This document shows positions 1-6,397 of a DNA stretch of 9,392 nt, piece after piece. Location: assembly GCA_016200765.1 (NCBI GenBank), contig JACQEC010000136.1, positions 1 to 9,392 on the forward strand. The letters are read 5' to 3'. The stretch is from Chloroflexota bacterium. Its GTDB lineage: Bacteria; Chloroflexota; Anaerolineae; JACRMK01. Made by a program: the position numbers and the translations under genes. The number at the start of each line of letters is the position of its first letter. Position 1 is the stretch's first letter. Below the pieces are notes generated by a model, which saw only the letters and a program-made list of their open reading frames with translations, was not told the origin of the DNA and searched no databases.

Positions 1-2
1 TG

Positions 3-1808
3 CTAGAGGTCTACGTGCCCCTGCGGCCGATGGGCTCGCCGCAGGTGCTGGGCGCGTATGAAATCTATCACGACCTGACGGTGGTCGAGTCGTCGGCGGC
101 CAGCATTAGCCGCTTTGTCTGGTCGGAGGTTGGCGTCGGCTTTCTGCTCCTCTTCGGCGCGCTCTTCGCCCTCGTGCGCAACGCCTCAAGACAGCTGATC
201 AGCCATAGCGCCGAGAACGCCCGCCTTTACGAGGAAACCAAACAGCGGCTCGCCGAGCGCGAGCAAACGCAGGAGGCGCTGCTCCAATCCGAGGAGCGCT
301 TCCGCGCGGTGACCGAGTCGGCTTCAGACGCGATCATTTCTGCCGACACCGCCGGCACGATCATCTATTGGAACAAGGGCGCAGAGAAAATTTTCGGCTA
401 CGGCGAGCGCGAAGCGGTCGGCCAGCCCGTCGCGCTGTTGGTTGCCGAGCGCCTGAAAAAGTCGCACGAGCGCGGCATCGTCCGCTATCAGGCCACCGGC
501 GAAGCGCACATCATCGGCCGGCCCATCGAGCAGGTGGGCGTGCGCAAAGACGGCACCGAGTTCCCGGTCGAGCTCTCCATCAACCAGTGGAAGCTGGGCG
601 GCAATAACTTCTTCAGCGCCATTGTGCGCGACGTGAGCGAGCGCAAGCAGGCTCAAGAGCAGATCAGGCACCTGCTGGCCGAAGCCGAGCGCCGGCTTGG
701 ACAAATGGAAGCGCTGCACGCGATTGACATCGCGACCGCCAACAGCCTCGACGTGCGCTTCACGCTCAAGGTGCTCATTGATCAGGTGACAACCCATCTG
801 GGCATAGACGCCGCCGACATCCTCTTGCACAACCCGCACAGCCAGAAACTGGAATTCGCCGTCGGGCACGGCTTTCAGACCAAGGCCCTGCAGTACACCC
901 GCCTGCGCATGGGCGAGGGCTACGCCGGGCGCGCGGCGCTGGAGCGCCGCCTGGTCAGCGTGCCCGACCTGAAAAACGCCGATGGCCTGCTGCCCTCTGC
1001 GCTGGTGCGCGATGAAGGGTTCGTCTCCTACTTTGCCGCGCCGATGATTGCTAAGGGCGACGTGAAGGGCGTGCTGGAAATCTTCCACCGCGCGCCGCTC
1101 AACGCCGACGAGGAGTGGCTGTCGTTTGTGGAGACGCTCGCGGCGCAGGCGGCGATTGCCATTGATAACGCCACCCTGTTCGACAACCTCCAGCGCTCCA
1201 ACACCCAACTGGCGCTGGCCTACGACACGACGCTCGAAGGGTGGTCGCGCGCGCTGGACTTGCGCGACCGCGAGACCGAAGGCCACACCCAGCGCGTAAC
1301 CGAGATGTCCGTGCGCCTCGCGCGGACGATGGGCATAGACGAGGAAGGGCTTGTGCGCATCTGGCGCGGCGCGCTCCTGCACGACATGGGCAAGATGGCG
1401 ATCCCCGACGCGATTCTGCTCAAGCCCGGGCCGCTCGACGAGCAGGAGTGGCAGAGCATGAGGAAGCACCCGGTCTATGCCCACGAGATGCTCTGGCCGA
1501 TTGAGTTCCTGCGCTCTGCGCTCGACATCCCCTACGGGCATCACGAGAAATGGGATGGCACGGGCTATCCGCGCGGCCTGAAGGGCGAGCAGATTCCGCT
1601 GCACGCCCGCATCTTCGCGCTCGCCGACATCTGGGACGCGCTCTGCTCCGACCGCCCCTATCGCAAGGCCTGGCCGAAGGAGAGGGTCATCCAGCACATT
1701 CAATCGCTCTCCGGCTCGCACCTTGACCCACAGGTGGTCGCGCAATTCATGCAATCAGAGTTCTGGCGCGACGACAGCGTGCGCCTTGCGGTGGGGAGTC
1801 TGACGTAA
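3..1808 (+). CDS. Membrane-anchored PAS-GAF-HD-GYP signalling protein (5' partial), probable c-di-GMP phosphodiesterase
   Basis: The frame is open to the left window edge, so the GTG at 15 is probably not the true start; the first codons read LEVYVPLRPM, a sensor-domain tail. Counting from GTG 15: a membrane helix at about residues 34-54, a charged coiled-coil linker 62-90, a PAS domain about 92-212, a GAF domain about 235-388, and an HD-GYP domain about 405-585. The HD-GYP metal and catalytic signature is complete: H424, H456-D457 with K460 (LLHDMGK), H485, H509-H510 in HHEKWDGTGYP, and D538 (LADIWDAL). Proteins of this family (RpfG type) hydrolyse cyclic di-GMP in the cytoplasm, with PAS and GAF sensing small ligands or redox state. 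There is no histidine-kinase or GGDEF domain in the visible part. The ligand cannot be read from sequence. It ends at TAA 1806-1808 and seems to be a separate transcription unit from the genes downstream. Confidence 0.93.
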   Translation, partial: LEVYVPLRPMGSPQVLGAYEIYHDLTVVESSAASISRFVWSEVGVGFLLLFGALFALVRNASRQLISHSAENARLYEETKQRLAEREQTQEALLQSEERFRAVTESASDAIISADTAGTIIYWNKGAEKIFGYGEREAVGQPVALLVAERLKKSHERGIVRYQATGEAHIIGRPIEQVGVRKDGTEFPVELSINQWKLGGNNFFSAIVRDVSERKQAQEQIRHLLAEAERRLGQMEALHAIDIATANSLDVRFTLKVLIDQVTTHLGIDAADILLHNPHSQKLEFAVGHGFQTKALQYTRLRMGEGYAGRAALERRLVSVPDLKNADGLLPSALVRDEGFVSYFAAPMIAKGDVKGVLEIFHRAPLNADEEWLSFVETLAAQAAIAIDNATLFDNLQRSNTQLALAYDTTLEGWSRALDLRDRETEGHTQRVTEMSVRLARTMGIDEEGLVRIWRGALLHDMGKMAIPDAILLKPGPLDEQEWQSMRKHPVYAHEMLWPIEFLRSALDIPYGHHEKWDGTGYPRGLKGEQIPLHARIFALADIWDALCSDRPYRKAWPKERVIQHIQSLSGSHLDPQVVAQFMQSEFWRDDSVRLAVGSLT

Positions 1809-1840
1809 GTGCCGGATGGACGGCGCACCGGCGTGAGCAA

Positions 1841-1864
1841 TTTTAGATTTGTGATTTTTGATTA
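1841..1864. repeat. Short AT-rich degenerate repeat (TTTTAGATT / TTTTTGATT)
   Basis: An isolated AT-rich patch within very GC-rich DNA reads TTTTAGATTTGTGATTTTTG and continues with ATTA. It contains two imperfect copies of a 9-base unit, TTTTAGATT and TTTTTGATT, 11 bases apart start to start by eye. Such degenerate GATTTT runs occur between genes in several Chloroflexota, from general knowledge. It lies just after the signalling gene and before the gene-remnant zone. I cannot assign a function; a terminator U-tract is possible but the hairpin upstream of it is weak. Confidence 0.4.
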
Positions 1865-1936
1865 GGGAACGCCCTGCTGGCGCTACAGTTCTACGGCCAC
1901 CCCCGCCTGCATCCAATCTATTACCTCGCTAAGGTT

Positions 1937-2311
1937 TCACACGAGCGCTTCGCTGCAGACGATCAGTGGAATCGCCTCATCCTCCTGCCGCGAGTTTTGG
2001 CGTTCGGCCCAGTCGCGCATGTTGTGTTGGTGGTAGAGCCGTGCGAGGGTTTTGAGCAGGGGTTGACCGCTGACGCTGTTGTGGCGCAGGCGGTTGAGTT
2101 CGCGGTTGAGCGCGGCGGTGAGCGGGCCGCGAAACGCTCTTTCCAGCAAGTTGATCTGCGCTTTGAGGTCTTCATCGCTGGTCGCGCCGAACAACAACCC
2201 CAATTCGCGCAAGACGTAGCGCTGGCCATGGGTGAGGGCGGGTCTATGGGCAGTTGGGTCTTATCGTCTTGATGAAAGAGTTTGATCTGGTGATAGACAT
2301 CGTACGCGCTC
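1937..2311 (-). pseudogene. C-terminal remnant of a larger protein (helicase-related?), 5'-deleted and frameshifted
   Basis: On the minus strand, about 2311-2240 reads in one frame as AYDVYHQIKLFHQDDKTQL and then PIDP. From about 2241 down to the TGA at 1937-1939 the good sequence continues in another frame as ALTHGQRYVLRELGLLFGAT and on to IPLIVCSEALV. Adding one base in the stretch 2236-2243 would join the two halves, so a 1-base deletion is the simplest account. The N-terminal bulk is missing: upstream of about 2311 the sequence becomes another gene's remnant on the other strand. The helical, charged C-terminus ending in SEALV reminds me of helicase-related proteins of Chloroflexota, but this is from memory and carries no diagnostic helicase motif, since those would lie in the deleted part. 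That it is a broken gene is more certain than its family. Confidence 0.6.
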
Positions 2312-2455
2312 CCGTTGCGCGGGGTGGCGCTGTGCGGCCCGCGCGAGCGCATCGCCGAGCGCCTGGGCGCATACCGCGACGCCGGCGTGACCACGCTGAT
2401 CTGCGGCGCGGGCAATGTCGAGGCCATCCGCATGATGGCCGAACTCGCGCTGTAA
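2312..2455 (+). pseudogene. C-terminal remnant of an LLM-class (luciferase-like) flavin/F420 oxidoreductase
   Basis: The frame ending at TAA 2453-2455 reads GVALCGPRERIAERLGAYRD, then AGVTTLICGAGNVEAIRMMA and ELAL. The pattern CGpxexiaerLxaYrdAGvttl near the C-terminus, followed by a final helix, is typical of luciferase-like monooxygenases of the F420/FMN-dependent type, which use a TIM-barrel fold. Only about 45 residues of an expected 280-350 remain. The same frame has a TAG at 2294-2296 and no plausible start, so no product is expected. The exact left boundary is uncertain within about 2300-2325. It ends 27 bases before the nitroreductase gene on the same strand, a typical operon gap, so it was probably the upstream member of that redox gene group before the deletion. 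Confidence 0.68.
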
Positions 2456-2465
2456 GCGCTCTCAA

Positions 2466-2472
2466 AGGGAGA
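2466..2472 (+). promoter_or_regulatory. Ribosome binding site of the nitroreductase gene
   Basis: AGGGAGA lies 10 bases before the ATG at 2483 and supports that start over the in-frame ATG at 2492. No promoter is visible between the remnant stop at 2455 and this site. Confidence 0.55.
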
Positions 2473-2482
2473 TGGTGATTCT

Positions 2483-3133
2483 ATGGATCTGATGACGGTA
2501 GATCATTTACTGACGACCACGCACTCCGTGCGCAAGCGGCTTGATTTTTCGCGGCCGGTTGAGCCGGAAGTGTTGGAGCGCTGTATCGAGATTGCCCAGC
2601 ACGCCCCGACGGGCGCGAACGCGCAGGGCTGGCATTGGGTCGTCGTCGCCGACGCGGCCAAGAAGATGGGCATTGCGAACTATTACCGGAAGTCGTGGGC
2701 GGTGTACTCGACCGCGCCGCGCCAGCGCGCGGCCAACCCCAACGACCCGCGCGCGAAGCAGTTACAGCGCGTGCGCGACTCGGCGAACTATCTGGCCGAG
2801 CACATGCACGAGGCGCCCGTGCTGGTCATCCCGTGCATTGAAGGCCGCGTGGAGAACGCCGGCGCGGCCGCGCAGGCCGGGCTGTACGGCTCGATCCTGC
2901 CCGCCGCGTGGTCGCTGATGCTGGCTCTGCGCGCGCGCGGCCTCGGCTCGGCGTGGACATCCCTGCATCTGGTGTACGAGAAGGAAATTGCCGCGCTCCT
3001 GGGCATTCCGGCCCACATCACGCAAGCCGCGCTGTTGCCGGTCGCCTACTTCACCGGCAGTGATTTCAAGCCGGCCGCGCGCCTGCCCGCGCGCGAGCGA
3101 ACGCATTGGGATCAGTGGGGTCAGCGGCGGTAG
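2483..3133 (+). CDS. Nitroreductase-family FMN oxidoreductase
   Basis: A 216-residue protein, the normal length for the nitroreductase superfamily. These are dimeric cytoplasmic flavoproteins that reduce nitro groups, quinones, enones or other acceptors with NAD(P)H or F420H2. Visible marks are the N-terminal FMN-phosphate loop THSVRKRLDFSRPV (residues 13-26), the segment APTGANAQGWHWVVV, which contributes to flavin and dimer contacts, and the C-terminal block RGLGSAWTSLHLVYEKEIA followed by GIPAHITQAALLPVAYFTG. The start is supported by AGGGAGA upstream. It follows a luciferase-like oxidoreductase remnant and precedes an SDR by 32 bases, suggesting a shared catabolic or detoxification redox operon. 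The deletion upstream may have removed its original promoter. The substrate cannot be named. Confidence 0.9.
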   Translation: MDLMTVDHLLTTTHSVRKRLDFSRPVEPEVLERCIEIAQHAPTGANAQGWHWVVVADAAKKMGIANYYRKSWAVYSTAPRQRAANPNDPRAKQLQRVRDSANYLAEHMHEAPVLVIPCIEGRVENAGAAAQAGLYGSILPAAWSLMLALRARGLGSAWTSLHLVYEKEIAALLGIPAHITQAALLPVAYFTGSDFKPAARLPARERTHWDQWGQRR

Positions 3134-3152
3134 AGACAACGGGGACGATAAC

Positions 3153-3164
3153 GGGGGGAGGAAG
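3153..3164 (+). promoter_or_regulatory. Ribosome binding site deciding the SDR start
   Basis: A purine-rich GGGGGAGGAAG stretch ends one base before the ATG at 3166. The SDR frame is open further up to 3106, overlapping the nitroreductase, but those extra 20 residues (low-complexity Gly/Thr) precede the conserved KDLRGKVAVITGG start, so 3166 is preferred. Confidence 0.6.
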
Positions 3165-3165
3165 C

Positions 3166-3993
3166 ATGAAAGACCTGCGAGGCAAGGTCGCCGTGATCAC
3201 CGGCGGTGCGAGCGGCATCGGGCGCGCTTTTGCGGAACGCTGTATGGAAGAGGGCGTGAAGATCGTGCTGGCCGATGTCGAACAGGCCGCGCTCGATCAG
3301 ACAACACAGGCCCTGAAGACGGCCGGCGCAGAGGTGGTGGGCATTCGCACCGATGTCTCCAAGGTGGCGGACGTGGAGGCGCTGGCCCGGACGACGCTGA
3401 ACACGTTTGGCGCGGTGCACTTGCTGTTCAATAACGCGGGCGTCGCTTCGGGCGGCCCGCTCTGGGCGAACACGCTGGCCGATTGGGAGTGGGTGCTGGG
3501 CGTGAACCTGTGGGGGGTCATCCACGGCGTGCGCGCGTTCGTGCCGATCATGTTGCAGCAGAACAGCGAGGCGCACATCGTCAACACCGCCTCGATGGCG
3601 GGGCTGGTGTCCGGCGCGGGCATGGGCGTTTACAACGTCACCAAGCACGCCGTGGTGACGCTCTCCGAGACGTTACAGCGCGATCTGGAACAGCAGGGCG
3701 CGAAGATCAAAGTCTCCGTGCTCTGCCCCGGCTGGGTCAACACGCGCATCGCCGACTCGAACCGCAATCGCCCTGCCGAACTGCAGAACGACCCACTGGA
3801 GGACGAGCGGCGCGCCGCCGCGAACATCATCCAAGGCGAAGCCATCCGCCAACTGCTCCGCAACGGCTTATCGCCGGAGCAGGTCGCCGACCTCGTCTTC
3901 GAGGCGATTCGCAGTGAGAAACTCTACATCCTGACCCATCCCGACTGGAAGCCGATGGTTCGCTCGCGTCTGGAAGCCATTCTCGCATCCTGA
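3166..3993 (+). CDS. Short-chain dehydrogenase/reductase (classical SDR)
   Basis: A 275-residue Rossmann-fold oxidoreductase. It has the cofactor loop TGGASGIG (residues 12-19), an acidic residue at the end of strand beta-2 (D37 in VLADV) that favours NAD over NADP, D63-V64 for the adenine ring, NNAG (89-92), and the catalytic tetrad N114, S143, Y156 and K160 (YNVTK), followed by the CPGWVNT loop. All catalytic residues are present, so it should be active on an alcohol or carbonyl substrate. The C-terminal region (about 205-275) is longer and more charged than in the minimal fold, as seen in many catabolic SDRs. It starts 32 bases after the nitroreductase and is likely co-transcribed with it. 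The substrate is unknown. Confidence 0.92.
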   Translation: MKDLRGKVAVITGGASGIGRAFAERCMEEGVKIVLADVEQAALDQTTQALKTAGAEVVGIRTDVSKVADVEALARTTLNTFGAVHLLFNNAGVASGGPLWANTLADWEWVLGVNLWGVIHGVRAFVPIMLQQNSEAHIVNTASMAGLVSGAGMGVYNVTKHAVVTLSETLQRDLEQQGAKIKVSVLCPGWVNTRIADSNRNRPAELQNDPLEDERRAAANIIQGEAIRQLLRNGLSPEQVADLVFEAIRSEKLYILTHPDWKPMVRSRLEAILAS

Positions 3994-4003
3994 CGCACAG
4001 TAG

Positions 4004-4045
4004 GGGCGGGTCTTGCACCCGCCCAGCGCGGTCTTGTACCTGCCC
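4004..4045. repeat. GC-rich palindromic intergenic repeat, two tandem degenerate copies
   Basis: The first copy contains an 8-bp perfect stem, GGGCGGGT (4004-4011) with ACCCGCCC (4017-4024), around the loop CTTGC. The second copy (4026-4045) matches the first (4005-4024) at 15 of 20 positions, sharing GGTCTTG-ACC-GCCC, but its stem is imperfect. It lies 10 bases after the SDR stop and could act as a transcript 3' stabiliser or weak terminator; no U-tract follows. Its style matches dispersed GGGGCGGGT-type intergenic repeats known in Chloroflexota genomes, as general knowledge. Confidence 0.6.
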
Positions 4046-4076
4046 GGCACAGCCGCGCGCCCCACACATCATTTGG

Positions 4077-4087
4077 AAGGAGGTGAT
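4077..4087 (+). promoter_or_regulatory. Exceptionally strong Shine-Dalgarno for the YHS gene
   Basis: AAGGAGGTGAT is an 11-base full complement to the usual bacterial 16S 3' end (ATCACCTCCTT). Spacing from GGAGG to the ATG at 4093 is 9 bases. It fixes the start and suggests high translation of the small protein. Confidence 0.75.
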
Positions 4088-4092
4088 AGGCA

Positions 4093-4335
4093 ATGGCAAT
4101 AGACCCTGTCTGCGGTATGGAGGTGGACGAGAAGACCGCCACGATCACGTCGGAGTACAAGGGCAAGACCTACTATTTCTGCGCCCCGGGCTGTAAGCGC
4201 GACTTCGACAAAGAGCCGGAGACGTACCTCAAGCCGTCTACCGGCCAGCGCAGAACCTGCAGGCCATCTGGAACCAGAACGCCGAGTTTTGGGACGCCTA
4301 TATGGGCGAGGGCGGCCAGTTCCAGCGGGTGCTGA
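4093..4335 (+). CDS. YHS-domain small metal-binding protein, C-terminus replaced by out-of-frame read-through
   Basis: The first 47 residues form a complete YHS domain, with MAIDPVCGMEV at the start and FCAPGCKRDF in the middle; C7, C30 and C34 are the likely metal or redox ligands. Stand-alone YHS proteins of about 45-50 residues and YHS domains on copper/heavy-metal ATPases are thought to bind metal; the exact role of the small form is unclear. After YLK (4231-4233) the natural end is missing. The frame continues for 33 low-complexity residues (STGQRRTCRPSG onward) to TGA 4333-4335, overlapping the methyltransferase in another frame. The tail is therefore not a real domain. A deletion that fused this gene to the next one, or a 1-base sequencing deletion inside a true fusion, would explain it. 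Confidence 0.85.
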   Translation: MAIDPVCGMEVDEKTATITSEYKGKTYYFCAPGCKRDFDKEPETYLKPSTGQRRTCRPSGTRTPSFGTPIWARAASSSGC

Positions 4336-5036
4336 TCGGCCCGCAGACCGAGCGCCTGCTCGATCTGAAAGCCGATGACGGTGTGCTGGACATCGCTTGC
4401 GGCAATGGCGCGTTCTCGCGTCGCATGGCCGCGCTGGGCGCGCGCGTGGTGGCTTCGGACTTCAGCGAAGTTTTTCTGCGGCGGGCGCGCGAGCGCACCA
4501 TTGCCGATGCGGATCGCATCGAGTACCGGCTGATTGACGCGACCGACGGGGCGCAACTGCTCGCGCTGGGCGAGCGGCGCTTCGACGCGGCGGTCTGCAC
4601 GATGGGCATGATGGACATGGCCGACATCGAGCCGCTGATGTCCGCGCTTAGCCGGTTGCTGAAAGTGGGCGGGCGTTTCGTCTTCTCGGTCATGCATCCG
4701 TGTTTCAACAACGACGGCGTGGTGAAGATCGTCGAGGAAGACGACCGCGAGGGCGAACTCGTCATCGCGCGCTCGGTCAAAATAGTGAGGTATCTGCGGC
4801 CCGCCGCGAGCAAAGGGCTGGGCGTCCGGGGTCAGCCGGTGCCGCATGTCTACTTTCACCGCCCGCTCAACGTCCTCTTCAACACCGCCTTTGGCGCGGG
4901 CTTCGTCGTGGATGCGCTCGAGGAGCCTGCCTTCGACACAGCATCGCCGGACGACCGGCAACGGCCTTTTACCTGGGACAACTTCTCCGAAATCCCGCCC
5001 GTGCTGATCGCTCGCTTGAGACTGTTGAGGGCGTGA
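4302..5036 (+). CDS. Class I SAM-dependent methyltransferase, N-terminus displaced from its start codon
   Basis: From ATG 4302 it is 244 residues long. Motif I is VLDIACGNGAF (28-38), then an acidic SAM-ribose position in VVASDFS, then FDAAVCTMGMMDMADIEPLM and LLKVGGRFVFSVMHP, the typical Methyltransf_25/31-like fold. The acceptor cannot be told. In-frame similarity begins earlier: codons 4248-4301 read AQNLQAIWNQNAEFWDAY, which looks like the family's normal first helix. That frame is open back to 4197 but contains no ATG, GTG or TTG before 4302. The original start therefore seems lost at the join with the YHS gene. ATG 4302 has no good ribosome site, so translation may depend on ribosomes from the YHS frame. 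A -1 shift near 4230-4250 would make a YHS-methyltransferase fusion. It shares GTGA with the exporter start downstream. Confidence 0.82.
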   Translation: MGEGGQFQRVLIGPQTERLLDLKADDGVLDIACGNGAFSRRMAALGARVVASDFSEVFLRRARERTIADADRIEYRLIDATDGAQLLALGERRFDAAVCTMGMMDMADIEPLMSALSRLLKVGGRFVFSVMHPCFNNDGVVKIVEEDDREGELVIARSVKIVRYLRPAASKGLGVRGQPVPHVYFHRPLNVLFNTAFGAGFVVDALEEPAFDTASPDDRQRPFTWDNFSEIPPVLIARLRLLRA

Positions 5037-6397
5037 GCAGGGTGGAGGAACAGGCAAGCCCCCGACCTGGATCGGGGGCAGGGCCGCGCTTCAGCGGCTT
5101 ATGGCGTCATCCGGATTTCATGCGGTTGTGGGTCGGCCAGACCGTCTCGGAGTTCGGCTCGACCCTGACCAGCATGGGCATCCCGCTGACGGCTCTGCTC
5201 GTGCTCGGCGCGACGCCGATACAGTTGGGCCTGTTGACCGCGCTGACCTCCGCGCCGGTGCTGGTCTTTGGCCTGATTGCCGGAGTGTGGGTGGATCGCC
5301 TGCGCCGCCGCCCGATCATGATGGCCGCCGATGTGGGGCGTGCGCTCCTGCTCGGCACCATCCCGCTGGCGGCGCTGTGGGGCGCGCTACGGGTCGAGCA
5401 TCTGTACGCCGTGGCCGCGCTCACCGGCGCGCTCACGGTGTTCTTCGAGGTCGCCTATCGCTCGTACCTGCCGTCGCTGGTCGAGCGCGAAAACATCGTC
5501 GAGGGCAACAGCAAACTCGGCCTCAGCAGTTCGCTGGTCGAAATCTTCGGCGATGGGCTGGCCGGTTTTCTGGTGCAGGCGCTGACCGCGCCCATCGCGA
5601 TCCTGGTGGACGCGCTGACGTTCGTCTTCTCGGCGCTGTCGCTCGCGCTCATCCGCAAGCCCGAACCCGCGCCCGATCTAGGCGTGACGGGTGACGAGGG
5701 GCGGGTGACGCAACAGCGCGACCGGGAGCCCCGAAACAAACTGACACCCGACACCCGTCAGCCGGGTGCGATTGCGCAAGGGCTGAAGGCGGTGCTGGGC
5801 AGTCCAATCTTGCGCGCCATGGCCGGCGCGGCCGCCACCCAACGCTTCTTCGGAAACTTCATCGGCACGCTATACACGCTGTACGGCATCCGCGAGTTGG
5901 GCATGGGGCCTGCGCTGATTGGCGTGCTGATCGGGCTGGGCGGGGTCAGCTCGCTGGTCGGCTCACTGCTCGTGCAACGGGTCGTGCGCCGTTTCGGGAT
6001 TGGCGCGGCGTTGATCGGCAACCTGTCGGTCATCGGCCTGATGGCAATGCTGATTCCGCTGGCGGGCGGCCCGCTGTGGACTGCGACTGCAATCATGGCG
6101 GCCTCGCAACTGTTCGGCGATGCGTCCTGGACCATCTACGACATCACGACGCTAAGCCTGCGCCAATCGGTCACGCCCGAGCGACTGCTGGGGCGCACCA
6201 ACGCGACCATGCACCTGATTGGCGCGGGCGTCGGGCCGGTTGGCGCGATCATCGGCGGCGTGCTGGGCGAGATGATCGGCATCCGGCCCACGCTGGCGCT
6301 GGGCGCGCTGGGCATTCTGTCCTCGGTCTTGTGGCTCATCTTTTCACCTATCCGCACCTTGCGCGAGTACCCGCCGCTGGTGGCGGATAGCGAATAG
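5033..6397 (+). CDS. MFS transporter (MFS_3-like drug/siderophore exporter type)
   Basis: GTG 5033 overlaps the methyltransferase TGA (GTGA), giving 454 residues, right for a 12-helix major facilitator. Motif A is seen as GVWVDRLRRRP (residues 84-94) in the loop between helices 2 and 3; ATQRFFGNFIGTLYTLYGI opens the C-terminal half. The opening RFSGLWRHPDFMRLWVGQTV is typical of exporters in the enterobactin-exporter-like group. The frame is open much further upstream, but only inside the methyltransferase. Three repeats sit in it: a hairpin over codons 9-16, an inverted repeat in the central cytoplasmic loop (about residues 218-243), and a heptamer array that supplies the last residues and the stop. 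All fall in tolerant positions and keep frame, so it is probably functional. Its substrate is unknown; coupling to the methyltransferase suggests export or modification of a common compound, but that is only context. Confidence 0.88.
   Translation: MSRVEEQASPRPGSGAGPRFSGLWRHPDFMRLWVGQTVSEFGSTLTSMGIPLTALLVLGATPIQLGLLTALTSAPVLVFGLIAGVWVDRLRRRPIMMAADVGRALLLGTIPLAALWGALRVEHLYAVAALTGALTVFFEVAYRSYLPSLVERENIVEGNSKLGLSSSLVEIFGDGLAGFLVQALTAPIAILVDALTFVFSALSLALIRKPEPAPDLGVTGDEGRVTQQRDREPRNKLTPDTRQPGAIAQGLKAVLGSPILRAMAGAAATQRFFGNFIGTLYTLYGIRELGMGPALIGVLIGLGGVSSLVGSLLVQRVVRRFGIGAALIGNLSVIGLMAMLIPLAGGPLWTATAIMAASQLFGDASWTIYDITTLSLRQSVTPERLLGRTNATMHLIGAGVGPVGAIIGGVLGEMIGIRPTLALGALGILSSVLWLIFSPIRTLREYPPLVADSE
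5059..5078. repeat. CCCCCGA hairpin repeat inside the MFS N-terminus
   Basis: A perfect 7-bp stem, CCCCCGA (5059-5065) with TCGGGGG (5072-5078), has a 6-base loop CCTGGA. It encodes part of SPRPGSGAGP ahead of the conserved RFSGLW segment. The same core, CCCCCGA-6-TCGGGGG, forms the centre of the long hairpin at 7501-7544, so this looks like a dispersed element inserted in frame near the start of the gene. Confidence 0.65.
5684..5760. repeat. Inverted/direct GGGTGACG-type repeat in the MFS central loop
   Basis: TGACGGGTG (5685-5693) pairs exactly with CACCCGTCA (5752-5760). The left side holds two direct copies of GGGTGACG (5689-5696 and 5703-5710), and the right side two copies of ACACCCG. 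The region codes for the hydrophilic stretch VTGDEGRVTQQRDREPRNKL between helices 6 and 7, a cytoplasmic loop that tolerates insertions. Confidence 0.55.

Noticed and set aside
324..1754. 476-codon open frame on the minus strand opposite the HD-GYP gene
   Set aside because: It lies wholly opposite a well-supported domain protein and is a GC-bias shadow: Arg/Ala/Val-rich with no recognisable motif.
1810..1844. GCCGG/CCGGC stem followed by TTTT as a terminator for the signalling gene
   Set aside because: Only 5 pairs with a 12-base loop, and the T run is 8 bases away; too weak to call.
4230..4250. Programmed -1 frameshift between YHS and methyltransferase
   Set aside because: No X-XXY-YYZ slippery heptamer or obvious downstream pseudoknot; deletion or sequence error is more likely.
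4808..4842. KGLGVRG in the methyltransferase resembles the opposite strand of the Dus-start repeat, which also reads KGLGVRG
   Set aside because: The surrounding residues (RYLRP before, GQPVPHVYFHRPL after) look like the native family sequence, and the DNA has no palindrome, so a repeat insertion is not needed.
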